Below, piece after piece: positions 34,540-42,777 of a DNA stretch of 45,870 nt. A program made the position numbers and the translations under genes. Under the pieces are notes generated by a model. The model saw only the letters and a list, made by a program, of their open reading frames with translations, was not told the origin of the DNA and searched no databases. The stretch spans positions 1-45,870 of the forward strand of contig JBDHXV010000022.1 in assembly GCA_039810885.1 (NCBI GenBank). Reading direction: 5' to 3'. Each line of letters begins with the position of its first letter. Position 1 is the first letter of the stretch. The DNA is from BJGO01 sp039810885 (GTDB lineage: Bacteria; Bacteroidota; Bacteroidia; Chitinophagales; UBA10324).

Positions 34540-36207
34540 TTACAAGTCTATTAATTCTTTGGCATTTTGCATAGCTGCCATTCCCGGTTTTTCTCCGGAT
34601 AGCATTTTTGCAATTTCATATATCCGGTCTTCTTGGCTGAGTTGACGAATATATGTGTGGGTTTTTGACTCATTATTTTCTTTATAAATATAGAAATGGG
34701 TGTCTGCTTTAGCAGCCATTTGTGGTAGATGTGTAATACATATAACTTGATGTGATGCGGTAATTTGTTTCATCAACAGCCCTACTCGTTGAGCCGTTTC
34801 GCCACTAATTCCTGTATCAATTTCATCAAACACTAAGGTAGGTAGTGATACTGATTTTGCAATAATATTTTTGATGCAAAGCATCAATCTGGATAATTCT
34901 CCGCCACTGGCTATTTTTTGCAAAGGCTGCGGCTGAAAGCCCTTATTCGCACTGAAAAGGAACTCAATTTTATCGAGTCCGGTTGGAAGCACTTGATCGT
35001 CGTTAATAATTTCTTGTTGCACGCGCAATACTGCATGCGGCATTCCTACAGATTTTAATAATTCCTTTAATTGCTTTTCAAATAGAGGAATACTCTCCGT
35101 CCGTTTTTGTGATATCTCTTTTGCTGTTTGAATCAAATCATGAAAATGCTGCTCACATTCAGCTTGTAGAAGAATAATTTCTTGATCTAATTCGCCAATT
35201 CCATTTACTTGTTGTTCCAACCGATGTTGAATATGTAACAATGATTCCACATCGGGGACGCGATGTTTCTTCTGTAAATGAAACAATATATTCAATCGCT
35301 CTTGAACATCATCCTTGCGTTGAGGATTGTTCTCTATCTTATTCAGTAAGTCTTCTATCTCGAAGTTTATATCAACCAATTGCTCGCGTAAATCAAGCAT
35401 CTTATTTGACAAGGCTTCAGCAAGGGGCAATTTCTTTGCAATAGATTGCAATTGACTCTGAGCCATCTTCATTAAAGATAAAATATTAACCTCTCCCTGC
35501 TCTAACATAAGCAACAGTTCATCAAATTTCTGTTGTAACTCTTCTGCATTTTCCAGCATCTTTAATTCGGCTTCAAGCATTTCTTGTTCTTGATTATCTC
35601 TGAGCTGCGCTGTGGTGAGTTCGTTCAACTGATACTGATTAAACTCGTACTCAACCTGTAATTTATGATATTGTTCTTTAATTGCTTCCAGACGGGTAAG
35701 CTTTTCTTGCCACCCATTAAATTGTTGCTTAAAGTTTTCGAGTAATCGTTGATTTGAAGCTAATGAATCTAAAACAAACAACTGAAAAGAATTTTGTTGA
35801 AGGCTTCCCGTTTGATGTTGACGATGAATATCTATTAAGTAATCCGACACCTCGGAGAGCTGCTGTAGTGTTGCCGGGGTATCATTTATAAATGCACGTG
35901 ATTTACCCACACTATAAACCTCTCTACGCAGAATAATTTCATTATTGTGCTGATCAAACTCGTTCGAGCTTAAAAATTGTTTGACTTCCTCTTGTTCATC
36001 CTGAAACATTGCTTCCAGTACACACTTTATCATTCCTTGTTGTACCGTTGAGGCATCTGCACGCTCGCCCGACAGTAATGCTAATGCACCGAGAATGATG
36101 GATTTACCGGCACCGGTTTCGCCGGTCATAATGTTCAACCGCTTACCGAAATGAATTTCAGCCTCATCAATAATTGCATAATTTTTTATGGATAGTCTTT
36201 TCAGCAT
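34540..36207 (-). CDS. recN: DNA repair protein RecN
   Basis: 555 aa. SMC-like ATPase that acts in double-strand break repair. Walker A 'GETGAGKS' (residues 29-36), two long coiled coils (about 150-260 and 265-370), then the ABC-type signature 'ASGGELSRLMLCIK' and Walker B 'TLVFDEIDTGISGE', followed by 'VICITHLPQMAAKAD'. The start 'MLKRLSIKNYAIIDEAEI' is the canonical RecN N-terminus. Placed 15 nt after porD and before fabI. In E. coli it is SOS-regulated; here it sits in an operon with envelope and coenzyme A genes and no LexA box is evident. Confidence 0.96.
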   Translation of the reverse strand: MLKRLSIKNYAIIDEAEIHFGKRLNIMTGETGAGKSIILGALALLSGERADASTVQQGMIKCVLEAMFQDEQEEVKQFLSSNEFDQHNNEIILRREVYSVGKSRAFINDTPATLQQLSEVSDYLIDIHRQHQTGSLQQNSFQLFVLDSLASNQRLLENFKQQFNGWQEKLTRLEAIKEQYHKLQVEYEFNQYQLNELTTAQLRDNQEQEMLEAELKMLENAEELQQKFDELLLMLEQGEVNILSLMKMAQSQLQSIAKKLPLAEALSNKMLDLREQLVDINFEIEDLLNKIENNPQRKDDVQERLNILFHLQKKHRVPDVESLLHIQHRLEQQVNGIGELDQEIILLQAECEQHFHDLIQTAKEISQKRTESIPLFEKQLKELLKSVGMPHAVLRVQQEIINDDQVLPTGLDKIEFLFSANKGFQPQPLQKIASGGELSRLMLCIKNIIAKSVSLPTLVFDEIDTGISGETAQRVGLLMKQITASHQVICITHLPQMAAKADTHFYIYKENNESKTHTYIRQLSQEDRIYEIAKMLSGEKPGMAAMQNAKELIDL

Positions 36208-36222
36208 GAATCTATCCTGTTG

Positions 36223-37119
36223 CTACTTATTGATTTTTTGATAATTCGCAGAATTTGTGGGGTCTAACCTCATCAGCAATTGAATAACCTGTGCTTTTTC
36301 ATCAGCAGGAGAATTACTGAATAAATCGCGCAACTCATTTGACTTTGCTGCAAAGAATTGTGAGATCACCACACTATTTGGATTGTCTTGCTGCAACGTG
36401 CCAAGTAAAGTCAGTTGACTTATAATTGTTTTACGCGCTCCTTCCGGGTCATCAAACATTTTGTCCATTCCTTCGCGATGATATGAGTATAAGATGTTGT
36501 GAAACTGATTGTATTTCGTGTTGGTAAGATTCTCCATTAACCAATAGCGGCTTTTAATTTTACCGCTCGATTTCCATCCCGGCTCTTCTTTACTTTGGCA
36601 AAGATTCACGATTCCCTGTGCTTTAGCAAACCACTGGGCACCTCCTTTGGGAGAAAAGCTATCGTAGTCCATGCCTAAGATGATGTAGGCATAATAAGCA
36701 AAAAGAGAAGCCAGATTGGTATTTGATGATGAGTTTTCATTAAACTCGATAGGTTGATATTCAATATAATTGAAGACTACATCATCATCAACCCAGTTAA
36801 ACATGGTTGTTTTATAGGTTGTGTTAAAAACCGGGCGACTACTTACAACATTCAGCTTCGCCGTAAATTTTACTCCTCCTTCTTCTTTTGTAACATTTAA
36901 TCCTATGTCACATTGAATTTTTTCGTTTGGAGCAAACACATCATTGGTCCAACGGCGCGAGTTCATAAAATCCATCAGCGACTTTTCTAACGTTTGAAAT
37001 ACGCGCTTGTCAACAGTTTGTATATTATTTGGTATTACGGTTACCTTGCAGTTTAATTCTTGTGCAGGGAGTAACAAGGGTAAGCCAATGAAAAGAAAGA
37101 GGCCGCTAAAGATTTTCAT
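36223..37119 (-). CDS. porD: DUF4835/PorD family protein, T9SS-associated
   Basis: 298 aa from the ATG at 37119; a TTG 18 nt upstream is also in frame. Signal peptide M-K-I-F-S-G-L-F...L-P-A-Q. Family blocks: 'LNCKVTVIPNNIQTVDKRVFQTLEKSLMDFMNSRRWTND', 'YYAYIILGMDYDSFSPKGG', 'NNIQ' near the mature start, and 'LLMRLDPTNSANYQKI' at the end. DUF4835 proteins are annotated as type IX secretion protein PorD in many Bacteroidota, though the mechanistic role is poorly defined. Its start overlaps the end of coaBC by 14 nt, implying translational coupling. The name is from memory of the family and its usual place between coaBC and recN. Confidence 0.75.
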   Translation of the reverse strand: MKIFSGLFLFIGLPLLLPAQELNCKVTVIPNNIQTVDKRVFQTLEKSLMDFMNSRRWTNDVFAPNEKIQCDIGLNVTKEEGGVKFTAKLNVVSSRPVFNTTYKTTMFNWVDDDVVFNYIEYQPIEFNENSSSNTNLASLFAYYAYIILGMDYDSFSPKGGAQWFAKAQGIVNLCQSKEEPGWKSSGKIKSRYWLMENLTNTKYNQFHNILYSYHREGMDKMFDDPEGARKTIISQLTLLGTLQQDNPNSVVISQFFAAKSNELRDLFSNSPADEKAQVIQLLMRLDPTNSANYQKINK

Positions 37120-38299
37120 GCGCAATAAGGTACTCAATAATTTTTGCTGAAAGTTCCGATTTTGACTGTAACGGCAAAATGAATGGTTTATGTTTTTTTG
37201 AATAAATTGTTACTTTATTCGTATCGGTAGAAAAACCGGCCCCCGCATCTTGTAAGGAGTTCAGAATAATATAATCTGCATTTTTCTTTTTTAATTTATC
37301 TATTGCATTTGCTTCTTCGTTATCCGTCTCTAAGGCAAAACCGACTAACACTTGATGATCGGTTTTTGCCAGCCCCATTGCTCTTAAAATGTCTTTTGTC
37401 TTAATCAAGTTTAAAGTCAAGGAATCTGTCTTCTTTTTTATCTTAGCTGCAGAAGGCTTTTCAACGGTATAGTCAGATACTGCTGCTGCCATAATAATGA
37501 GTTTATTTTTTGGAAATTCATGCATCATTGCCTCATACATATCTTGTGCTGTTTGAACCCGAAGAATTGAAGCTCCCATAGACACTACTTCACTAACCGG
37601 GCCACTCACCACAGTTACTTCCGCTCCAAGGTTTATTAAAGCATTAACTAAGGCAATTCCCATTTTTCCACTGGAACGATTTGTAATAACTCGCACCGCG
37701 TCGATAGGCTCAACCGTAGGGCCTAAACCAACTAATGCTTTAATGCCTTGCAGTTTTTTTTGAGAATAAAAGAAATTTTCTATAAAGTGTATGATATCAT
37801 CGGGCTCTGCCATGCGCCCCGGTCCAATAAGCCCGCTTGCAAGCTCTCCATGTTCAACCGGAAGAATATGATGATGAAATGATTTTAATATTTCAATATT
37901 TTTTTGTGTGGCCGGGTGTTTCCACATATCCTCATCCATTGCGGGTGAAATTAGTACGGGGCAACGCACGGATAAATAAACCGCCATAAGCATATTATCA
38001 CATAAGCCATGAGCCATTTTAGCAAGGGTGTTTGCAGATGCCGGTGCTATCAGGAATAGATCTGCCCATAGTCCATACTCAATGTGATTAGTCCAGCTAT
38101 CGGCTTCTACAATAGCACACGCGACCTTATTTTTTGATAGTGTTGAAAGTGTCAAAGGCGATATAAACTTTGCGGCAGAAGGGGTCATCACTACACGGAC
38201 TTCGCACCCTGACTTTATCAACAAACGAGTTAGTACAACCGCTTTATAGGCTGCTATACTTCCGGTGATGCCAAGAATAATCTTTTTTCCTTTTAGCAT
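37106..38299 (-). CDS. coaBC: Bifunctional phosphopantothenoylcysteine decarboxylase/phosphopantothenate-cysteine ligase
   Basis: 397 aa. Two steps of coenzyme A synthesis in one protein. The CoaC flavoprotein half (1-190) begins 'GKKIILGITGSIAAYKA'. It has the active His72 in 'TNHIEYGLWADLFLIAPASANTLAK' and 'PAMDEDMW'; the clamp 'LASGLIGPGRMAEP' has Ser155 where E. coli CoaC has its reactive Cys. The CoaB half (about 195-397) shows 'GPTVEPIDAVRVITNRSSGKMG', 'AAAVSDYTVEKPSAAKIKK' and 'VGFALET'. It begins 55 nt after the rpoZ stop codon, with a terminator-like hairpin in between (38309-38335) whose T-run ends just before the ATG. Confidence 0.95.
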   Translation of the reverse strand: MLKGKKIILGITGSIAAYKAVVLTRLLIKSGCEVRVVMTPSAAKFISPLTLSTLSKNKVACAIVEADSWTNHIEYGLWADLFLIAPASANTLAKMAHGLCDNMLMAVYLSVRCPVLISPAMDEDMWKHPATQKNIEILKSFHHHILPVEHGELASGLIGPGRMAEPDDIIHFIENFFYSQKKLQGIKALVGLGPTVEPIDAVRVITNRSSGKMGIALVNALINLGAEVTVVSGPVSEVVSMGASILRVQTAQDMYEAMMHEFPKNKLIIMAAAVSDYTVEKPSAAKIKKKTDSLTLNLIKTKDILRAMGLAKTDHQVLVGFALETDNEEANAIDKLKKKNADYIILNSLQDAGAGFSTDTNKVTIYSKKHKPFILPLQSKSELSAKIIEYLIAHENL

Positions 38300-38308
38300 A
38301 GAATAAAA

Positions 38309-38335
38309 AAGCCGGCTTACATCCGTAGCCGGCTT
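38309..38335 (-). terminator. Strong terminator-like hairpin between rpoZ and coaBC (possible attenuator)
   Basis: On the minus strand AAGCCGGCT (9 nt), a 9-nt loop and AGCCGGCTT form a perfect stem, immediately followed by a T-run (six T in all with the stem's end, at 38305-38310), then the coaBC ATG at 38299. It has all the hallmarks of an intrinsic terminator but sits inside the gene cluster, with no room for a promoter between it and coaBC. A weak TAACTTTA lies just upstream of the stem. Confidence 0.75.
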
Positions 38336-38354
38336 AAAGTTAAATTAGTATTTA

Positions 38355-38702
38355 CTAAATCGTATCGAGTTCTGACTCTTCATCTGCTGAGCGTGCATAA
38401 ATTTTATCATCGAAGAATTCTTGAGTGGCTGATAAAGCCGGATTAGGCATACGCTCATAGTGTCTTGAAATTTCAATTTGCTCACGATTTTCGTGAATTT
38501 CTTCAAGGTTATCCGTTACGCTTGCAAATTCTTCCAACTTGCTATGTAGTTCTTCCTTTATGCCTGATGAAATCTGGTTCGCTCGTTTGCCGATTACAGA
38601 AATGCTTTTGTACAAATTGCCTGTTTTTTCGGCAATTTCTTTAATGCTTCGCGGCTCAATGGTGGCGTTGATGCTGCCTGATTTTTTAATTATTTTGTTC
38701 AT
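38355..38702 (-). CDS. rpoZ: RNA polymerase omega subunit (RpoZ/Rpb6-like)
   Basis: 115 aa. The core 'NLYKSISVIGKRANQISSGIKEELHSKLEEFA' (residues about 29-60) contains the omega/Rpb6 pattern with the conserved A-N-Q-I motif. The C-terminus is an acidic extension typical of Bacteroidota omega subunits. Omega stabilises the beta-prime subunit and is part of the ppGpp response in other phyla. Its start overlaps the end of bamD by 17 nt, so translation is probably coupled. Confidence 0.85.
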   Translation of the reverse strand: MNKIIKKSGSINATIEPRSIKEIAEKTGNLYKSISVIGKRANQISSGIKEELHSKLEEFASVTDNLEEIHENREQIEISRHYERMPNPALSATQEFFDDKIYARSADEESELDTI

Positions 38703-39498
38703 GGGTAGTATTTTTATTCATCAGTTTTTGTGCACTGTCAAAAATGCTTTTTGCATCTTTTAGATAGGTGCTCTCCGGAAAACGGCTCACAAAGGTATTA
38801 TAAAGTGCGAGAGTTTGCGCAAGGCGCTCTTTCTTTTTTTGTTCGATGCTGTTTAATGCATATAAATAACTGGATTTCAGAGACATATAGCTTATCTTAT
38901 CTGCGATTGGCGAGTCTGAGTATTTATTAAGCAGAGTTGAAAAAGCAGTATTAGCCGCTTTGTAATTGTTCATATCAAAATAAAGCTTTGCGCTGGCATA
39001 ATCTTTCGCCTCCAGTTTGCGTCTTAGTTTGTCTATCAAATCATTACACTCTTGAACACGTTTACTCTCCGGATACATGTTTATAAATAACTGAAATTCA
39101 TTTATAGCCTTGTTTGTGTTCGTTTGGTCTTGATTGTAGCGAGGGCTCATGTTGTAATAGCACATTGCATTCAGAAAGAGGCATTCTTCTGCCTTTGGAC
39201 TATTAGGATAGGAGTTGACAAAATTTTTCAGATTGTACGCAGCTATTAAATATTCTCCCGATTCATAGAAACACATGCTGTAGTAATAATATAAGTCCTC
39301 CGCTTTTTTATTCCCCTTGTAAAAGCCAATAATCTCTTCAAAGAACGGGATGGCTTTTTGGTATTCTTTTTTGTTATAAAATTCCATAGCCTTAGCCTCT
39401 TTAGCCGTTAAATCATCGCTTCGCAAGATCTTTTCATAAGTATTACAAGATGTAAGGGATAGGGCTAAAGCGATTAAAAGGACTGCAGCTTGCTTCAT
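38686..39498 (-). CDS. bamD: Outer membrane assembly lipoprotein BamD
   Basis: 270 aa. Lipoprotein signal with lipobox L-T-S-C (Cys18), then TPR repeats: 'EFYNKKEYQKAIPFFEEIIGFYKGN', 'YYSMCFYESGEYLIAAYNLKNFVNSYPNSPKAEEC', 'INEFQLFINMYPESKRVQECNDLIDKLRRKLEAKDYASAKLYFDM'. This is the YfiO/BamD architecture, the periplasmic partner of BamA in beta-barrel insertion. It heads the leftward cluster. An exact -7 element only 8 nt upstream implies an almost leaderless mRNA. Confidence 0.93.
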   Translation of the reverse strand: MKQAAVLLIALALSLTSCNTYEKILRSDDLTAKEAKAMEFYNKKEYQKAIPFFEEIIGFYKGNKKAEDLYYYYSMCFYESGEYLIAAYNLKNFVNSYPNSPKAEECLFLNAMCYYNMSPRYNQDQTNTNKAINEFQLFINMYPESKRVQECNDLIDKLRRKLEAKDYASAKLYFDMNNYKAANTAFSTLLNKYSDSPIADKISYMSLKSSYLYALNSIEQKKKERLAQTLALYNTFVSRFPESTYLKDAKSIFDSAQKLMNKNTTHEQNN

Positions 39499-39506
39499 AA
39501 GGTGTG

Positions 39507-39537
39507 CAAAAGTACGCGATGAGTGCTATAACGCAAG
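39507..39537 (-). promoter_or_regulatory. Promoter of bamD
   Basis: Minus strand CTTG (39534-39537, one base off TTTG), 19-nt spacer, then TACTTTTG (39507-39514), exact TAnnTTTG, followed by C. The element ends only 8 nt from the bamD ATG at 39498, so the start site should fall within a few bases of the ATG. Confidence 0.6.
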
Positions 39538-39560
39538 TACCTCTATCATTATTCTTTATT

Positions 39561-40454
39561 TCACCAATCTTTTTTCCACTGATAGACCGTAAAGACGCGC
39601 GCAATATTAAATCCCAAGATAATATCGCCTTTTGTCCAGCTACCATCGGTTTCCGTTAAGAATCCTTTATCGCTCATCTGCCTCGAGTTTGTTAGGTGTA
39701 ATTGAAATACATGCCCGCCGGTTTCAATATCAAAGCCTACTGATAATGAATTATGGTAGAGTGCATCTGTTCCCAGACTCATTTGGTTGGGTAAGACATA
39801 GTAATACTCTGCATTAATGGAAACATGTTTGCTTATCTTTTGACGCCCTCCAATACCCATAATAAATACATCATTCTTGTCAGCCCTTGTAGGCACCAAG
39901 TTGCGATGAACTATGGTGGGCATGAATTGAACAGACAACGAAGGCGTTATTCGGCTGCCAATTAAGATCTGATGTGTATAATAAAGTCGTGAGCTGAACA
40001 GGTTATCGCTATTTTGACTGGTCCACCTTCTGGAATCTATGCCCATGCTCGAATACGCAACAATAGTTAAAGGGAAGCCGCCTTCCTTTTGTTTAATAAG
40101 CTTGTATTTCAAATAACCTTCGTAATATTTTCCTATAGAGCTTCTTGAGATTCCTGTGTTCAAGCGATTGGTTATTCCTAATTCCAGATTGAGTTTAATC
40201 GAGGCCCGATCCAAGCCAAAAAATTCATAGACGCCACTATTTATAGTACCGAAGCGATGTTGTATCACAACGTTTAATCCCCCGCCGTGATTTAGTTCAA
40301 CCGATTGCCCGGTGATTATTCTTGTTGTCTTGAAGGTAGCTGTTATGTCTTGCTTCTTGTTGGCAGTGCTGTCGTTAAGAAGGTTTATTAAATCATTCTG
40401 TGCCCGGGCAGACACGCTGGTTAATAAAATAATGGTAAGCAATTGAATCTTCAT
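39561..40454 (-). CDS. DUF5777 family outer-membrane beta-barrel protein
   Basis: 297 aa with a signal peptide (M-K-I-Q-L-L-T...S-A-R-A-Q). Family blocks: 'TTRIITGQSVELNHGGGLNVVIQHRFGTINSG', 'GLDRASIKLNLELGITNRLNTGISRSS', 'PSLSVQFMPTIVHRN', 'HSLSVGFDIETGGHVFQLHLTNS' type strands, ending 'GDIILGFNIARVFTVYQWKK'. The alternating pattern and amphipathic strands fit a porin-like barrel. The function of DUF5777 is not established. It is the third gene of a likely operon with a YceI protein (29 nt upstream) and a cytochrome c lipoprotein. Confidence 0.8.
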   Translation of the reverse strand: MKIQLLTIILLTSVSARAQNDLINLLNDSTANKKQDITATFKTTRIITGQSVELNHGGGLNVVIQHRFGTINSGVYEFFGLDRASIKLNLELGITNRLNTGISRSSIGKYYEGYLKYKLIKQKEGGFPLTIVAYSSMGIDSRRWTSQNSDNLFSSRLYYTHQILIGSRITPSLSVQFMPTIVHRNLVPTRADKNDVFIMGIGGRQKISKHVSINAEYYYVLPNQMSLGTDALYHNSLSVGFDIETGGHVFQLHLTNSRQMSDKGFLTETDGSWTKGDIILGFNIARVFTVYQWKKDW

Positions 40455-40483
40455 AAAATGGGTTGAATGATTGGGGAGAACGA

Positions 40484-41041
40484 TTATTTCTTGAATGGCT
40501 CCATCACCGCATCTACGTTTATCTCCAGCTCTTTAGCTATCTTTTCCTTTACCATTGCGGAGATGTGGATATTATAATCTTCAGGGCGAATTTTAAACTT
40601 TGAGCGTGCAGTAATTTTCCCATCCTTAATAATCAGAGTACCCGGCACTTCTATCTCATTCGTTTTATCCTTCATCGTTAATTTTCCGTCAACAAGAACC
40701 GAATATTCCCCGTCTTTTGTAAAGTCAATTTTACTCAAATCTTTAATCTTTCCATTAAAAGTTGATTTAGGGAATTTGTCGCTTTCCATATAATCTTCAT
40801 TGAAGTGCTCTTGCATCAAGGCTTTGGGAAATACAAAACTCTTTATCAAGCACGTGAAGACAAACTCACCATTCACAAGGTTCAGGAGTGCACTTACTTG
40901 ATCATTGTCGGCTTTAATATCTTCCATGGGTGTATGCGAATAAAAGTCAATGTGAGCAGAGCGTGTAAAGTATTTAGTCGTTTGTGCTGTGGTAACAATT
41001 GCTGAACCGATGAGCAATAGTAGTAAAGTAGTTTTCTTCAT
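40484..41041 (-). CDS. YceI-family periplasmic protein
   Basis: 185 aa with a signal peptide (M-K-K-T-T-L-L...T-T-A-Q). The YceI lipocalin-like fold is seen in 'FTRSAHIDFYSHTPMEDIKADNDQVSALLN', 'MQEHFNEDYMESDKFPKSTFNGKIKDL' and 'VDGKLTMKDKTNEIEVPGTL'. YceI proteins bind polyprenoids or amphiphiles in the periplasm. It lies 50 nt after the cytochrome gene and 29 nt before the DUF5777 gene, in the same direction. The recurring company suggests a shared redox/envelope role, but this is inference. Confidence 0.9.
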   Translation of the reverse strand: MKKTTLLLLLIGSAIVTTAQTTKYFTRSAHIDFYSHTPMEDIKADNDQVSALLNLVNGEFVFTCLIKSFVFPKALMQEHFNEDYMESDKFPKSTFNGKIKDLSKIDFTKDGEYSVLVDGKLTMKDKTNEIEVPGTLIIKDGKITARSKFKIRPEDYNIHISAMVKEKIAKELEINVDAVMEPFKK

Positions 41042-41091
41042 AATTTATTTAACAATTTTTAAAAAAGAGATAAGACAATATCCAGACCACA

Positions 41092-41463
41092 TTAATTGTT
41101 TTTAGCACCTTGATGCACCCAAGCGTTAATCGTATTTATATTACAAGCAGTCATCTTTCCCACAGGAGGCATCATCAACGCTGGATTGGTGTAACTAATT
41201 GCATTTAATAGTGTTCCGTCATTTATTTTATTCATCACGTAATCGTAGCTCTCTAAATTTAAACTTCCCAAAGGATTACTTCCTGAATGGCATCCAAGGC
41301 AGTTCTTCTGGAGAATAGATGTTACCTGTTGTTGATAAGATACGTTTACGGTATCACAAACTGCAGGCTCGAGTCGCAAGGCTTCTTCATTATCATAGTA
41401 GCAAGATGAAAAATACAAACTGATGCTGAATGCTGCTGCTAATGACACTAATCTTCTTGACAT
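41092..41463 (-). CDS. Mono-haem c-type cytochrome lipoprotein
   Basis: 123 aa. Lipobox F-S-S-C (Cys21) follows a hydrophobic leader, so it is membrane-anchored in the periplasm. One haem motif C55-L-G-C-H59 in 'SILQKNCLGCHSG'; the likely distal ligand is a Met in 'PALMMPPVGKM'. The C-terminal 'INTINAWVHQGAKNN' is the last helix of small cytochrome c domains. First gene of the cytochrome-YceI-DUF5777 unit. No electron-transfer partner is visible. The 229 nt upstream carry no clear promoter motif beyond a weak TACATTCA. Confidence 0.88.
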   Translation of the reverse strand: MSRRLVSLAAAFSISLYFSSCYYDNEEALRLEPAVCDTVNVSYQQQVTSILQKNCLGCHSGSNPLGSLNLESYDYVMNKINDGTLLNAISYTNPALMMPPVGKMTACNINTINAWVHQGAKNN

Positions 41464-41692
41464 TATCTTATACTCTTATGAATGTATTCTTGATCTAATG
41501 TTGAGATGAATTCTTTCTGTGTATCATCAATTAATAATGCTCTTGTAAAAAGGGGTGAATTGGATGCGTCATTAGAAATCAAATATCGCAAAACATTCGT
41601 TCGAGTAGTTTAAGCTCGTTTTTATGGCGTAGTATTATTTATTAGTTTAACTCCGCTTGCTTTTATTTTGCAGTAATTATGCTGACCTTATT

Positions 41693-42112
41693 ATGAAAAA
41701 ACTTATTTATGCAATCATCGTTCTAATTCTTTTTGGGTTTGCTATAGGATATTATTTATTTAACAAGCCTCACAAAGATTATTCTATTGCGCAAATAGAG
41801 TTAAGCATTTCTGCCCACGATATATTTAAAGCGTATAATGAAGATGAATTAAGAGCAAATCAACTTTATCAAGATAAAGTTATTGCCGTTTCGGGTATTG
41901 TGTCAGGGATAGATCTAAACCAAAAAAAGGCAACCATTATATACCTTGAGTCTGATGACCCTCTTTTTGGAATACAGTTTACGATGTTGCCTTCAGATTC
42001 TTCTCAGTATCTGAAATTAAAGAAAGGAGATAAAACAACACTAAAAGGATTATGTGTAGGGTTTACAAACGATGTTGTATTTACAAATGCTACGGTTGTC
42101 GTTAAGGATTAG
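41693..42112 (+). CDS. Membrane-anchored OB-fold (tRNA_anti-like) protein
   Basis: 139 aa from the ATG at 41693; an in-frame TTG at 41657 adds 12 residues and overlaps a -7-like stretch, so it is rejected. One N-terminal membrane helix (residues about 5-22, then N-K-P-H-K) is followed by a small beta-barrel: 'ISAHDIFKAYNEDELRANQLYQDKVIAVSGIVSGI', 'ATIIYLESDDPLFGIQF', 'LKKGDKTTLKGLCVGFTNDVVFTNATVV'. This is the tRNA_anti-like OB-fold seen in many Bacteroidota exported proteins; its ligand is unknown. It points the same way as the secreted protein at 42227, about 115 nt away. Confidence 0.75.
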   Translation: MKKLIYAIIVLILFGFAIGYYLFNKPHKDYSIAQIELSISAHDIFKAYNEDELRANQLYQDKVIAVSGIVSGIDLNQKKATIIYLESDDPLFGIQFTMLPSDSSQYLKLKKGDKTTLKGLCVGFTNDVVFTNATVVVKD

Positions 42113-42226
42113 AGATACATTAATCACAATCTTTTTTGATATGCGCTTTCAGGTTACACGGATAACACAGAAATGGAAGATACCTCCACACACACCCGTA
42201 ATTATTTATTGCATAGGTTTGTTTCT

Positions 42227-42697
42227 ATGAAAGTTCTTCTTACATCTGCAATTATACTTTTTACTCTATTACAAAAAGCCGATGCGCAAACTGTTAGAGT
42301 TAGTGTTAAAAAAGATCTCGTTAGTGTAAACGATACTCCCTTCTTTAAATTAGTTTCTACTAATTACCCTGATGCATACATATTATATAATCTAAATAAC
42401 AAAAAGCTCGCTGTCTTTAATGCCCAGTTTTATAATGACTCCAAGCAAGTAACATCAGGTAACCCACAAGGAAGGATAGGATATTTTGATATTACATTTT
42501 TCAACGAAGAAATGTCAAAATGTGAGATTCGAATACTTGGTTTCAAAAAACAATTAGCTCAGTTAATTATTTCTGAGGGCCTGATTAAAGATGGCTCTCT
42601 GGATGATAAGACTGTGAAACAATTTTGTATCGTAAACGGAATGAAGTTCTCAGAAGCCCGTAAACAATCCAATACAACCATAATTATTAATCATTAA
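42227..42697 (+). CDS. Small secreted protein, unknown
   Basis: 156 aa from the ATG at 42227, chosen because M-K-V-L-L-T-S-A-I-I-L-F...A-D-A-Q is a standard signal peptide; an in-frame ATG at 42173 would bury it behind 18 polar residues. The mature part is mixed alpha/beta ('VRVSVKKDLVSVNDTPFFKLVS', 'YILYNLNNKKLAVFNAQFYNDSK', 'GYFDITFFNEEMSKCEIRILGF') with no motif I recognise. TAGGTTTG at 42214-42221 matches the -7 consensus but lies only 5 nt before the ATG. A hairpin at 42778-42793 follows. Confidence 0.6.
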   Translation: MKVLLTSAIILFTLLQKADAQTVRVSVKKDLVSVNDTPFFKLVSTNYPDAYILYNLNNKKLAVFNAQFYNDSKQVTSGNPQGRIGYFDITFFNEEMSKCEIRILGFKKQLAQLIISEGLIKDGSLDDKTVKQFCIVNGMKFSEARKQSNTTIIINH

Positions 42698-42777
42698 TAA
42701 AAATTATTACTCCAGAGGTACTTTTCATTATAGAGTAGATAATTGATTGCTGCTACTGTTTATTTGATTCGCTACGC

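Noticed and set aside
42214..42221. TAGGTTTG as a promoter for the secreted protein at 42227
   Set aside because: It matches the -7 consensus but is only 5 nt from the ATG and has no -33 partner; chance occurrence is likely in AT-rich DNA.
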